From Psychroflexus curvus (GTDB lineage Bacteria; Bacteroidota; Bacteroidia; Flavobacteriales; Flavobacteriaceae), in NCBI RefSeq assembly GCF_020164585.1, contig NZ_JAIQZF010000004.1, forward strand, positions 248,001 to 312,000: 64,000 bases of DNA, read 5' to 3'. The notes below the pieces were generated by a model. That model saw only the letters and a program-made list of their open reading frames with translations, was not told where the DNA came from and made no database searches. The position numbers and the translations under genes were made by a program. Below are positions 45,428 to 54,361 of this stretch, piece by piece (the first letter of the stretch is position 1; the number at the start of each line of letters is the position of its first letter).

Positions 45428-47122
45428 ATGAAAAACTTTATTTGGACACTTTTAATGTGTCTTCCTGCGTTTCTATGCGCTCAATCTTTTCAAGGTGAGT
45501 GGGAAATAGAACTCAAAGATAATCAAGATTCTGCTTTTTACTTTGAAAATAACCAAAGCATAAGTTTTAAGGATTCTTTATTCAGCATAACCCATGCTGA
45601 TAAGGATTTGGTTTATGAAGGTAGGTTTAAAACAAATCGGGATTCTTTAAGCTTAATCCCTTCGTTAAGGTCTTTAGATGTTATCAGATTCAATATACAA
45701 TCATCTTCTGATTCAGTAATAAGTCTCACTTCTGATACGTTTAAAGTTCAACTTAATAAAATAACAAAAACTGCAATAGCCGCCGAACAGCAGCGCGCAT
45801 CTAAAGTCATAATTGCCAATCAAAATTTCAGCTTCAATAGTTTATGGAGAGGTGTTCTTGGCATGGTAAGTCTTCTGCTTATAGCCTTTGTTTTAAGTAA
45901 AAACAAAAAAGCGATCAATTGGAGAACGGTTGGTGTTGGTTTACTTGCACAACTCATTTTGGCCATTGGAGTTTTAAAAATCCCTTTTATTCAGTCTGCT
46001 TTTGAATTTATCGGAAACATTTTCGTGAAAATACTAGATTTCACAGCAGCCGGAAGTAAATTTCTGTTGGGAGACTTGATGGACACGAGTACTTACGGCT
46101 ACATCTTCTTATTTCAGATTCTACCCACGATCATTTTCTTTTCTGCATTAACCTCTATACTCTTTTATTTAGGAATAATTCAGAAAGTGGTAAGAGCTCT
46201 GGCCTGGGTACTTACAAAACTATTGGGCATTTCTGGAGCTGAAAGTTTGAGTGTCGCAGGAAATATTTTCCTTGGTCAAACGGAAGCGCCTTTAATGATA
46301 AAGGCTTACCTGGAACGCATGACCCGTTCTGAGATTCTTTTGGTCATGATAGGTGGTATGGCGACTGTTGCAGGTGGAGTTTTGGCAGCCTATATCGGAT
46401 TTCTGGGAGGAGATGATCCTGTTATGCGATTGGCTTTTGCTAAGCATTTATTAGCAGCTTCGGTAATGGCAGCACCGGGTGCCATTGTCATTTCAAAAAT
46501 TCTATATCCTCAACAAGCTAAAGTCAATACGAACGCAGAAGTATCTTCAGAAAAAATAGGGTCTAATATTCTTGACGCTATAGCTAACGGAACCACAGAA
46601 GGTCTTAAACTGGCCGCTAACGTTGCGGCAATGCTTCTGGTCTTTGTAGCCTTAATTGCCTTTATCAATTACGGATTCGAAAAGATTGGTGAATTGACAA
46701 GCTTGAATTCTATAGTAGCAGAAAACACGCCCTATTCCAAGTTCTCTCTTGAGGCTGTTTTAGGGACTATCTTTGCCCCCTTGATGTGGCTGATTGGTGT
46801 CGCCAAGGAGGATGTGATGCTGATGGGACAGTTGCTGGGAATTAAGCTTGTAGCCAGCGAGTTTGTGGGCTATATCCAGCTTGCCGAACTAAAAAATACA
46901 GCAAATGTACTTAGCTTAAATTTTGAGAAATCTGTCATCATGGCTACTTATATGCTTTGTGGATTTGCCAATTTCGCTTCCATTGGTATACAAATTGGAG
47001 GAATTGGCTCTTTGGCGCCGGGACAGCGTAAAACGCTTTCCGAATTCGGGATCCGTGCTTTGATTGGTGGAACACTTGCTTCGCTCATGTCAGCTACCAT
47101 TGCCGGAATGATTATAGGATAG
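45428..47122 (+). CDS. NupC/CNT nucleoside transporter with an N-terminal periplasmic domain
   Basis: A 564-residue concentrative nucleoside transporter. Unusually it begins with a signal peptide (MKNFIWTLLMCLPAFLCAQS) and about 110 residues of a beta-rich lipocalin-like domain (GEWEIELKDNQDSAFYF, FKVQLNKI). The CNT core then begins (TMs from about 145). It includes LAQLILAIGVLKIPFIQSAFEFIGNIFVKILDFTAAGSKFLLGD, the SGAESLSVAGNIFLGQTEAPLMIKAYLERMTRSE signature (about 280-313), and NFASIGIQIGGIGSLAPGQRKTLSEFGIRALIGG near the end. It imports nucleosides by H+ or Na+ symport. Confidence 0.92.
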   Translation: MKNFIWTLLMCLPAFLCAQSFQGEWEIELKDNQDSAFYFENNQSISFKDSLFSITHADKDLVYEGRFKTNRDSLSLIPSLRSLDVIRFNIQSSSDSVISLTSDTFKVQLNKITKTAIAAEQQRASKVIIANQNFSFNSLWRGVLGMVSLLLIAFVLSKNKKAINWRTVGVGLLAQLILAIGVLKIPFIQSAFEFIGNIFVKILDFTAAGSKFLLGDLMDTSTYGYIFLFQILPTIIFFSALTSILFYLGIIQKVVRALAWVLTKLLGISGAESLSVAGNIFLGQTEAPLMIKAYLERMTRSEILLVMIGGMATVAGGVLAAYIGFLGGDDPVMRLAFAKHLLAASVMAAPGAIVISKILYPQQAKVNTNAEVSSEKIGSNILDAIANGTTEGLKLAANVAAMLLVFVALIAFINYGFEKIGELTSLNSIVAENTPYSKFSLEAVLGTIFAPLMWLIGVAKEDVMLMGQLLGIKLVASEFVGYIQLAELKNTANVLSLNFEKSVIMATYMLCGFANFASIGIQIGGIGSLAPGQRKTLSEFGIRALIGGTLASLMSATIAGMIIG

Positions 47123-47258
47123 ATTACATTTTTAAATCTGCATTCTATTTTAACTGATGAGAAAACCAGTACAAATTAATTTTTAAGAAATTCTCTTTGG
47201 TATCTTAAATCCTTAATCAATAAAATTTCTATTTTTAAGCCATCAAACACTACTTGTC

Positions 47259-48083
47259 ATGAAACAATACCACGATTTAATTTCACATATTCTTGAAAAC
47301 GGTGTCCAGAAAGGAGATCGAACAGGTACTGGAACTAAAAGTGTATTCGGTTACCAAATGAGATTTGACCTGAGTGAAGGTTTTCCTTTGGTGACAACCA
47401 AGAAAATTCATCTCAAATCTATCATTTATGAACTCTTGTGGTTTCTGAAAGGTGAAACCAACATTTCCTATTTGCAGGATAATGGGGTGAAAATCTGGAA
47501 TGAGTGGGCTGATGAGAATGGAGATTTGGGTCCTGTGTATGGTCACCAGTGGAGAAACTGGAATTCTGAAGACATAGACCAAATCGAAGAACTAATTCAC
47601 ACTTTAAAAACCAACCCCAATAGCCGAAGAATGATGGTTTCTGCCTGGAATCCAAGCGTGATGCCAGATACTTCAAAATCTTTTGACACTAATATAGCCA
47701 ACGGAAAAGCAGCGCTACCTCCCTGCCATGCTTTTTTCCAATTTTATGTAGCAGACGGTAAATTATCCTGTCAGTTATACCAAAGAAGTGCCGATGTGTT
47801 TTTGGGTGTTCCTTTCAATATCGCTTCTTATGCTTTATTTACCATGATGGTAGCTCAGGTTTGTGATTTGGAATTAGGCGATTTCATACACACCTTTGGA
47901 GATGCTCATATTTATAACAACCACTTTGAACAGGTTGAACTTCAGCTTTCCAGAACCCCCAGAGCCTTGCCAACCATGAAGTTAAATCCTGAGGTAAAGT
48001 CGATTTTTGACTTTGAATTTGAAGACTTTACCTTAGAAAATTATAAGCCTCATCCACACATCAAAGGGAAGGTTGCTATTTAA
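47259..48083 (+). CDS. thyA: Thymidylate synthase
   Basis: A 274-residue enzyme methylating dUMP to dTMP with methylene-THF. Start [38 protein letters not shown]; the catalytic Cys is in [13 protein letters not shown] (about 155); the phosphate and dUMP residues are in [24 protein letters not shown]-terminal [11 protein letters not shown]. Length near the E. coli norm (264). It uses folate oxidised to dihydrofolate, which folA, 3.8 kb downstream, recycles; the ergothioneine genes lie between them. Confidence 0.98.
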   Translation: MKQYHDLISHILENGVQKGDRTGTGTKSVFGYQMRFDLSEGFPLVTTKKIHLKSIIYELLWFLKGETNISYLQDNGVKIWNEWADENGDLGPVYGHQWRNWNSEDIDQIEELIHTLKTNPNSRRMMVSAWNPSVMPDTSKSFDTNIANGKAALPPCHAFFQFYVADGKLSCQLYQRSADVFLGVPFNIASYALFTMMVAQVCDLELGDFIHTFGDAHIYNNHFEQVELQLSRTPRALPTMKLNPEVKSIFDFEFEDFTLENYKPHPHIKGKVAI

Positions 48084-48156
48084 ACTTTGGTTAATTGTTT
48101 ATTTAGGTCATTATCAACTGTATCTTTTTTTAGTAAATTCAAAAATAATCTAATTT

Positions 48157-49299
48157 ATGATCCAAGAATTTATTGAAACCAGGGCATATTCTGAAGAATT
48201 ATGCGAACCTTTACAAACCGAAGACTATGTCATACAGCCTGTTGAATTTGTTTCTCCTACAAAATGGCATCTAGCGCACACCACCTGGTTTTTTGAAGTT
48301 TTTGTTCTAACCAGATTCAAGAAAGACTATCAGCTTTACAACAAAGATTTTCCCTACCTCTTCAATAGTTATTACGAAGCCAAAGGAGATAGAGTAATGA
48401 GAGCTCACCGCGGAAACTTGTCCAGACCAACTGTCGATGAAATTTTTAGCTACAGAACCTATGTAACTCAGGCTTTAAAGGAACTGCTTAAAGTTTCAGC
48501 AGTAAAAGAACTTTTGAGCATTGTGCAAATCGGAATTCATCATGAGAAGCAACATCAGGAATTACTCTTGATGGACATCAAATATTGTTTTGGTCACAAT
48601 CCCCTTTTTCCGGTTTATAAAGCTGACTTTAACGAACACTCATCTGAAGATGCCAAACAAAACTGGGCGACTATTAAGGAAGGACTCTACCATATTGGTC
48701 ATCAGGGAAATGGATTTTGCTACGATAATGAAACAAAAGCTCATCAGGTGTTCCTACAGGATTTTGAAATAAGCAGCCGCCTGGTAACCAACGGAGAGTT
48801 TATAAAATTCATAGAAGACGGTGGTTATAAAAATCCCCTGCTTTGGCATGCGGAGGCCTGGGATTGGATTCAAGGCGAAAAAATAGAACACCCTTTATAT
48901 TGGCAAAAAACCGAAGACACCTGGAAGGAATTTAAACTCAATGGTCTTAACACACTTGATTTTAAGGATACCTTAAGTCATATCTCTTATTACGAAGCTG
49001 CTGCCTTTGCGCAATGGAAAGGGTATAGACTTCCTACAGAATTTGAGTGGGAAGTAGCACAAGATCAATTTTCGTGGGGGAAACGCTGGGAATGGACCGA
49101 AAGTGCTTATCTACCTTACCCCAATTACCAAAAAGCACCCGGAGCTCTTGGAGAATACAATGGTAAATTTATGGTGAACCAAAAAGTACTTCGCGGCGGC
49201 TCAGCATTCACCTCTAACAATCATACCAGAAAGACGTATAGAAATTTTTTTCATCCACAGATGAGGTGGCAACAAAGCGGCGTAAGGCTGGCAAAATAA
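48157..49299 (+). CDS. egtB: Ergothioneine biosynthesis protein EgtB (hercynine sulfoxide synthase)
   Basis: A 380-residue non-haem iron enzyme that joins hercynine to a thiol donor with O2. The N-terminal DinB-like domain (about 1-150) holds metal ligands in HLAHTTWFFE and HHEKQHQELLLMD. The C-terminal FGE-sulfatase-like domain (about 170-380) has GLYHIGHQGNGFCYDNETKAHQVFL, FEISSRLVTNGEF and the typical RGGSAFTSNNHTRKTYRNFFHPQMRWQQSGVRLA. It is 15 bp upstream of egtD, so they are co-transcribed. The thiol donor (Cys or gamma-Glu-Cys) cannot be read from the sequence. Confidence 0.93.
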   Translation: MIQEFIETRAYSEELCEPLQTEDYVIQPVEFVSPTKWHLAHTTWFFEVFVLTRFKKDYQLYNKDFPYLFNSYYEAKGDRVMRAHRGNLSRPTVDEIFSYRTYVTQALKELLKVSAVKELLSIVQIGIHHEKQHQELLLMDIKYCFGHNPLFPVYKADFNEHSSEDAKQNWATIKEGLYHIGHQGNGFCYDNETKAHQVFLQDFEISSRLVTNGEFIKFIEDGGYKNPLLWHAEAWDWIQGEKIEHPLYWQKTEDTWKEFKLNGLNTLDFKDTLSHISYYEAAAFAQWKGYRLPTEFEWEVAQDQFSWGKRWEWTESAYLPYPNYQKAPGALGEYNGKFMVNQKVLRGGSAFTSNNHTRKTYRNFFHPQMRWQQSGVRLAK

Positions 49300-49314
49300 T
49301 ACGACAAACACAAC

Positions 49315-50289
49315 ATGGAATCTACAACAAAACCAACTACCTATACAGCGTTTGAAAAAGATGTCATCGCAGGGCTTAAAGATCATCCTAAGCACATATC
49401 CTCCAAATTTATATATGATAAAAAGGGAGACGAATTGTTTCAGGAAATCATGGCAATGCCAGAATATTACCTGACGGACTGTGAGTACAACATCTTGAAA
49501 AACCAGTCTGCGGATATTGCTGAAAAATTTAACCTGAAGGAGGGGTTCGATCTTATAGAATTGGGTGCCGGCGATGGTAAAAAAACAAAGTTGCTATTAA
49601 ATCATTTATCTCAAATTGAGGCTAACTTCACTTATCTGCCTGTAGATATAAGTCAGAATGCATTAGACAAACTTGGAACCGCATTAAAAAATGAACTTTC
49701 GGAAGTTGATTTTGAGCTTCTGCAAGGAAGCTACTTTGATGTGTTAAATCAACTTTACAGTTATAATAAGAGACAAAAGGTGATTTTAGTTTTAGGGTCT
49801 AACATTGGAAATTTAATGCATAAAGATGCTATCGACTTTCTGAAAAAGATACAAAAAAACATGTCTTCTGAAGATTTGCTTTTTATGGGGTTTGACCAAA
49901 AAAAGCATCCTCAGACTGTACTCGATGCTTACAATGACCCAAGCGGTATCACTGAAGCCTTCAACAAAAACCTATTAAAAAGAATCAATAGCGAGCTGGG
50001 GGCTAACTTTAATCTTGATGCATTCTTCCACTGGGAAACTTACGATCCTGAAACAGGTACGGCCAAGAGTTTTCTGGTAAGCAAAACTGCTCAGGAAGTG
50101 AGGATAAAAAAACTAAATCTTGAGGTCAGCTTTAAGGCCTGGGAAACCATACATACAGAGATTTCTCAAAAATATGATGACGATACTGTAGAATGGCTTG
50201 CTTCAAAAGCCAACTTGAGTATAGATAGAGTTTTTGAAAGCGAAAATGGGTTTTACAAAAATTATACATTCAAGAAACTAAAATCTTAA
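49315..50289 (+). CDS. egtD: L-histidine N(alpha)-methyltransferase EgtD
   Basis: A 324-residue SAM-dependent methyltransferase that trimethylates histidine to hercynine, the first step of ergothioneine synthesis. DUF2260/Methyltransf_33 features: HISSKFIYDKKGDELFQEIMAMPEYYLTDCEYNIL, the SAM motif FDLIELGAGDGKKTKLLL (about 75-92), FTYLPVDIS, VLVLGSNIGNL-like ILVLGSNIGN, and the C-terminal EVRIKKLNLEVSFKAWETIHTEISQKY. Together with egtB it forms a complete two-gene start of the pathway; egtC and egtE homologues are not obvious. Confidence 0.93.
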   Translation: MESTTKPTTYTAFEKDVIAGLKDHPKHISSKFIYDKKGDELFQEIMAMPEYYLTDCEYNILKNQSADIAEKFNLKEGFDLIELGAGDGKKTKLLLNHLSQIEANFTYLPVDISQNALDKLGTALKNELSEVDFELLQGSYFDVLNQLYSYNKRQKVILVLGSNIGNLMHKDAIDFLKKIQKNMSSEDLLFMGFDQKKHPQTVLDAYNDPSGITEAFNKNLLKRINSELGANFNLDAFFHWETYDPETGTAKSFLVSKTAQEVRIKKLNLEVSFKAWETIHTEISQKYDDDTVEWLASKANLSIDRVFESENGFYKNYTFKKLKS

Positions 50290-50318
50290 AGTTAATTTTT
50301 AAAAACGGAATTAGATTT

Positions 50319-51407
50319 CTAAAGTTTTTGTAGTGCATCTAACAAAGTTTTCAAATCTTTTTCAGTATTAAAATATTGAAAACCAACCCGGATTCTCTTT
50401 CCTCTAAAAGCTGAGAGAATTCCCCTATCTTTCAATTTATCTATGTGACTTTCTTCTCCTTTAAGGCTAAATATATTTTGATGAGAATCCTGGTCGACAA
50501 CATCCGTATCTAATAAATTCAGCTTCAAAAATTCTGATTTAGCTTGTTTGGAAAGTTCCTTGATTTTAGATTCTATAAACTCTATCCCAAGGGTTTTGTA
50601 GTGAAATTCTAAGGCAAATTTCAATCTTGCCACAGCAATCACATCGTAATGACCAGGTTCTAAAAAGCCTGAAAGTCGGGGTTTTCCTTCTGGTTTAACA
50701 GTTAGAGAATTACTTCCAATACTTCTAAAATGATACGTTTCCAAAAAATTGGGTTTCAAAAGAAAAAAAGCATTGCCAAGCCCGGCGTTTAACCATTTAT
50801 AACCACTGGTTCCGAAGACATCAAAGGGTGAATTGCCAAAATCAAAAGCCTCACTTCCGCAATACTGAGTCGCATCGGCAATAAAACAGATCTCTGGAAA
50901 TTCTTCCTTTAATTGATTTAAAGCTTTTAAATCGAGTTGTAAGCCGCTTATATATTGTGTCATGCTGAATATGAAGAAATCTGGCTTAACTTCAGCAAAC
51001 TTTTGCTTTAAGTTATCGTAAAGCTTGAGATTGATATCCACTTCAAAAACCTTAAAATTTCTGGACTTCACCGGTAAATTGACGGAGGGATAATCCTGAG
51101 CCAGCAAAACGACCTTGGACTCCTCAGGAAGGCCGTTCAATATGAGGTTCAGCCCTGTTGAAAAGTTATTCAAAAGACCAATAGCATCCACCTTAGCGTT
51201 ATAAATTTCAGAAATGAGCTGTCTAGTCTCCTCGACGATAGAGTCTTCATAGTCATTGCTAAAGAGGCTACCTCTCAGTCTATAATCTTCCTCAAGTTCA
51301 TTTGTTTTAGATTGAACACTAGAAGACAACACCCCTGTGAAAGGGGTGTTGAGATAGGTATAGGTTGAAATGATAGGAAATTCTTTTTTTAGGCTTGGCA
51401 TAGACAT
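50319..51407 (-). CDS. Class V aminotransferase-fold PLP-dependent enzyme
   Basis: A 362-residue PLP enzyme of the aminotransferase class V (NifS/Csd-like) fold. The Schiff-base Lys is in FGTSGYKWLNAGLGNAF (about 205); FIADATQYCG carries the cofactor-binding Asp; NNFSTGLNLILNG binds the phosphate. The C-terminus has RIRVGFQYFNTEKDL. It converges with egtD, 29 bp away. EgtE, the C-S lyase of ergothioneine synthesis, belongs to the same fold, so it could supply that step; kynureninase-like or isopenicillin-epimerase-like roles are equally possible. Two ATGs (51407, 51401) could start it. Confidence 0.8.
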   Translation of the reverse strand: MSMPSLKKEFPIISTYTYLNTPFTGVLSSSVQSKTNELEEDYRLRGSLFSNDYEDSIVEETRQLISEIYNAKVDAIGLLNNFSTGLNLILNGLPEESKVVLLAQDYPSVNLPVKSRNFKVFEVDINLKLYDNLKQKFAEVKPDFFIFSMTQYISGLQLDLKALNQLKEEFPEICFIADATQYCGSEAFDFGNSPFDVFGTSGYKWLNAGLGNAFFLLKPNFLETYHFRSIGSNSLTVKPEGKPRLSGFLEPGHYDVIAVARLKFALEFHYKTLGIEFIESKIKELSKQAKSEFLKLNLLDTDVVDQDSHQNIFSLKGEESHIDKLKDRGILSAFRGKRIRVGFQYFNTEKDLKTLLDALQKL

Positions 51408-51424
51408 GTCAATAAAAGTATTAG

Positions 51425-51432
51425 TAAATTTG
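51425..51432 (+). promoter_or_regulatory. -7 box upstream of the 2TM gene
   Basis: TAAATTTG (exact TAnnTTTG) is 20 nt before the ATG at 51453. Confidence 0.45.
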
Positions 51433-51452
51433 AGCGACTAATATACTTTAAA

Positions 51453-51857
51453 ATGGACACGAAAAAATCAATTGACCCAGAGATTAGAGAACTTTATGAA
51501 AATGCACATCAACGCGTCAAGCAAAAGAAAAAGTTGATGACCCACTTAGTGTTTTTTATAGCTGGTGCTGTTATTTTCATTGTTTTAAATGTGATTATAG
51601 GTTACAAAGCAGACTTCAAACCACTTGGTATGGATTGGTTTGTATCGGCCATACTCATTTGGTTATTCTTTCTTATTATCCATGCGATAAATGTATTTAT
51701 GGTAAATAAATTAATGGGGAAAGAATGGGAAGAAAAACAAATGAACAGGCTGGTAGAAAAACAGCTTGAACGCGTAAGAAAAATTCAGAAAAAAGTGGAT
51801 CAAAAACATCCCATAGAGACCGAAACACCCAAAAAAGATCAGAATAAAAATTTATGA
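51453..51857 (+). CDS. 2TM domain-containing membrane protein
   Basis: A 134-residue protein matching the 2TM family: a charged N-terminal helix (ELYENAHQRVKQKKKLMTH), two TM segments (about 30-50 and 63-85) around GMDW, and a basic coiled C-terminus (EKQMNRLVEKQLERVRKIQKKVDQKH). The 2TM domain is widespread in Flavobacteriaceae and in LytTR-type regulators; its role is not known. It overlaps folA by 4 bp (ATGA), so translation is coupled. Confidence 0.88.
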   Translation: MDTKKSIDPEIRELYENAHQRVKQKKKLMTHLVFFIAGAVIFIVLNVIIGYKADFKPLGMDWFVSAILIWLFFLIIHAINVFMVNKLMGKEWEEKQMNRLVEKQLERVRKIQKKVDQKHPIETETPKKDQNKNL

Positions 51858-52345
51858 AAATAACTATGGTTGCTGCAGCAGCAGAAAATAATGCTCTGGG
51901 TAAAAACAATGACTTAGTGTGGCATCTCCCTGATGATTTTAAGCGTTTTAAAGCTATTACTTCGCATCATCATATCATTATGGGACGTAAGACCTTTGAA
52001 ACCTTCCCGAAATTACTACCCAACAGAAAGCACATTGTCATTACTCGCCAGAAAAACTATAAAAAAGAGGGGGTTGAAGTTGTTCATAGCCTGGACGAAG
52101 CTTTGAAAGTTAGCTCAGATCAAAAGGAAGTGTTTATCATTGGTGGTGGTGAAATTTATAAACAAGCCTTGCCTTACGCTGATAAAATAGAACTCACAAG
52201 AGTTCATGATACTTTTGATGCTGACGCCTATTTTCCTGAAATCGATGAATCAACATGGAAGCTTTTACAATCTGAATACCATGGTAAAGACGAACGTCAT
52301 AACTATGATTTCACGTACCTCACCTATGTTAAAGAAAAAGATTAG
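51854..52345 (+). CDS. folA: Dihydrofolate reductase
   Basis: A 163-residue DHFR: MKITMVAAAAENNALGKNNDLVWHLPDDFKRFKAIT (catalytic Asp in PDDF), the cofactor-binding MGRKTFETFPKLLPNRKHIVITR, VFIIGGGEIYKQALPYADKIELTRVH. Full length. It regenerates tetrahydrofolate for thyA, whose product dihydrofolate is its substrate. Co-transcribed with the 2TM gene through the 4-bp overlap. Confidence 0.97.
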   Translation: MKITMVAAAAENNALGKNNDLVWHLPDDFKRFKAITSHHHIIMGRKTFETFPKLLPNRKHIVITRQKNYKKEGVEVVHSLDEALKVSSDQKEVFIIGGGEIYKQALPYADKIELTRVHDTFDADAYFPEIDESTWKLLQSEYHGKDERHNYDFTYLTYVKEKD

Positions 52346-52378
52346 AGCTTAACTCGACTAAGCTCTAATCTCTTTTTG
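52341..52378. terminator. Intrinsic terminator after folA
   Basis: ATTAGAGCTTA and TAAGCTCTAAT form a perfect 11-bp inverted repeat around 7 nt. The T-rich tail CTCTTTTT follows on the plus strand. The stem begins at the folA stop codon. Confidence 0.8.
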
Positions 52379-52464
52379 CTATTCATTTTTAAAAACATCT
52401 ACTGATCAGTGAATTGTCATTGATATCAAAATCGATAGATCACAAAGTGATATTATTCAGCGTT

Positions 52465-52947
52465 CTAGTTTTCTATCCAATCTATGATTTCTTGATCCAG
52501 AGGTGAAGTTTGAGGGGATATGACTTTTTCAAGTTCGCCTTTTTCATTCAAAAGGTATTTTTGAAAATTCCATTCTACCTGACTATCCATCTTTTGATTC
52601 CAGGATCCATCGGTTAAAAACTGATACACATCGTGCTTATCTTCTCCTTTGACTTTAATTTTACCCATCATTTGAAAGGAAACACCATAATTATCAACAC
52701 AAAATTTTGAGATTTCCTGGTTACTTCCAGGTTCCTGAGCCATAAAATCATTGCTAGGAAATCCTAAGATCTTAAAGTTAGTGTCTTTATAAGTATCGTA
52801 AAGTTTCTGCAAACCCTCATATTGAGGTGTAAGACCACATTTGGAAGCGGTATTGACGATCATTACTTTATTTCCTTTTAAGGTTGAAAAATCAAATGTA
52901 TTCCCTTTTATATCTGTAGCGACAAGCTGATGTATACTGTTACTCAT
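52465..52947 (-). CDS. Glutathione peroxidase family protein
   Basis: A 160-residue thioredoxin-fold peroxidase. The peroxidatic Cys is in NTASKCGLTPQYEGLQKLY (about 37); FPSNDFMAQEPGSNQEI (with Gln) and WNFQKYLL (with Trp) complete the catalytic triad. A second Cys in EISKFCVDNYGV (about 83) at the usual position suggests a thioredoxin-dependent GPX rather than a glutathione-dependent one. It uses peroxide and reduced thioredoxin (family inference). Confidence 0.92.
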   Translation of the reverse strand: MSNSIHQLVATDIKGNTFDFSTLKGNKVMIVNTASKCGLTPQYEGLQKLYDTYKDTNFKILGFPSNDFMAQEPGSNQEISKFCVDNYGVSFQMMGKIKVKGEDKHDVYQFLTDGSWNQKMDSQVEWNFQKYLLNEKGELEKVISPQTSPLDQEIIDWIEN

Positions 52948-53227
52948 GTTTTTTTCTTCAAATGTAAAATAATATCACTATCTCCTTTTAGTGTTTACTT
53001 TAATTTATCAATTGTAGCTCTCTAGGGTTTAGAATAAAAGTTTTACAGGTAAAATCAACTACATGAAAAATGCAGACAGGATAATAATCAAACCTATTCT
53101 TAATAAAGTTGAGTTTAAAATAAGGTACCTTTTTCATAAAATTGAAATTGAAAACAAAGTATGTCTTAAGGGTTTAATTAAACATAAAAAACCTGCTCTT
53201 TAATAGGGTTTAGGCATTAATTTTTTT

Positions 53228-54067
53228 TTATTTTTTGGCTGTAAATATATTGTAACGAATTAAACCTTTTTCAGCCATATTATAAAATTCAACTGCAGCT
53301 GAAGCATTTGGGAATTTCTCTTGTAATCCAAAAGGTTTTACAAAAACGTAATAAGGAAGCATTGCATATTTTTTTAATCTTGCAAGAGAAGGTCCAGCAT
53401 TTTGACTTATATCTTCGACTTGAACATTTGTAAAACCAGCTTCTGATAGAACATTTTGAAATTCATCATGTCTAAAATCTTTTAATCCACTCATTGCAGA
53501 ACTTTTGACGATTTTATCGAAAATTTTCATTTCAGAACTTGAAAATTCCTCATCTTTTGAGATAGTATATTCAAAGAAGGCAACTCTTCCGCCTTTTTTT
53601 AGAATTCTGAAAAATTCTTTTAATGTTTTACTGATATCTAATGAATGTGATAAAGACTCAGTTGTGTAAATACAATCAAAGTGATTATTTCTAAATTTGG
53701 TTTTACTATAATCCATCAATGAATAACTGACTTTATCACTTACTTTTAACTTTTCAGCGAGAAGATTTGCCTTTTTAATTTCGAAAGGAAGAACAGTTAT
53801 TCCTTCGATTTTACATTCATATTTATTGGCTAAAAAAGTAGATACAACGCCCTGGCCACAACCTGCATCAAGAACTAAATCTTTTGAGCTCAATTTAAGT
53901 TTTTCAGCCACTAGTTCTTGCATAAATATTTGAGCTTCTTTTTCAGAAATATTTTGGTCATCAGGATAGAATCCAAAATGTTTTGAGCCCGATAATACTA
54001 AATCATATCCAGTTTTGGACTTTTCAAAATAGTGATTTAGTCTTTCAAAATGTTCTTTTTCTTTCAT
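53228..54067 (-). CDS. SAM-dependent methyltransferase (AT-rich, possibly acquired)
   Basis: A 279-residue class I methyltransferase. The SAM motif VLDAGCGQGVVSTFLA is at about 64-79, FDCIYTTESLSHSLD is the acidic or post-II region, and RILKKGGRVAFFEYTI is motif III. The layout (small N-terminal helices, then Rossmann, then C-terminal helices) resembles sterol/tocopherol-type C- and O-methyltransferases, but the substrate is not identifiable. The start I chose is the ATG at 54067; an upstream TTG-started frame would add about 19 residues of low quality. The gene is visibly more AT-rich than its neighbours and sits next to the repeat-flanked toxin-antitoxin locus, suggesting transfer. Confidence 0.85.
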   Translation of the reverse strand: MKEKEHFERLNHYFEKSKTGYDLVLSGSKHFGFYPDDQNISEKEAQIFMQELVAEKLKLSSKDLVLDAGCGQGVVSTFLANKYECKIEGITVLPFEIKKANLLAEKLKVSDKVSYSLMDYSKTKFRNNHFDCIYTTESLSHSLDISKTLKEFFRILKKGGRVAFFEYTISKDEEFSSSEMKIFDKIVKSSAMSGLKDFRHDEFQNVLSEAGFTNVQVEDISQNAGPSLARLKKYAMLPYYVFVKPFGLQEKFPNASAAVEFYNMAEKGLIRYNIFTAKK

Positions 54068-54186
54068 AATATTATTAATAAAATAAACGTTTACAAAACT
54101 TTCTAAAGTTAGCCTTTTCCTCAAACTTTTAGTTACTAAAAATTAAGATATTTAACAACTTGTGCATAAAGCCACGACGATTTCAT

Positions 54187-54358
54187 ATTTTGATATAACA
54201 CAGATGATTTAAAATCTTATGTCTAACTTATTAGATATAACTCATCAACAATGTTTAGATTTTAAACGATAAGATTAAGTAAGCTCTCCGAAGTTGAAAA
54301 CTCGCAGACACGGGCCTGCCTTTGTCGGCAGACAGAAGAGACGCTCGCGCTAGCGGGG
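54187..54358. repeat. Direct repeat, copy 1 (left flank of the toxin-antitoxin pair)
   Basis: Almost the same sequence recurs at 54895-55070: ATTTTGATATAAC, GTCTAACTTATT, then about 110 nearly identical bases ending in the palindromic GGCCTGCC..GGCAGACAG segment. The first part differs by 6 bp in length. The copies bracket the toxin-antitoxin genes. In this copy the -7 box seen in copy 2 is not kept. Confidence 0.85.
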
Positions 54359-54361
54359 AAT

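Noticed and set aside
50319-51407. Naming this gene egtE
   Set aside because: Fold and position fit, but many class V PLP enzymes share the same motifs, so the symbol is left empty.
53063-53203. A 46-codon plus-strand frame starting MKNADRIIIKPIL in the gap between gpx and the methyltransferase gene
   Set aside because: No -7 box or recognised family. Its end overlaps a weak hairpin (AAACC..GGTTT) that may end the methyltransferase transcript, and the composition is non-coding-like. It could still be a small gene.
53186-53212. Possible terminator (AAACC..GGTTT) of the methyltransferase gene
   Set aside because: The stem is only 5-6 bp with a long loop, too weak to call.
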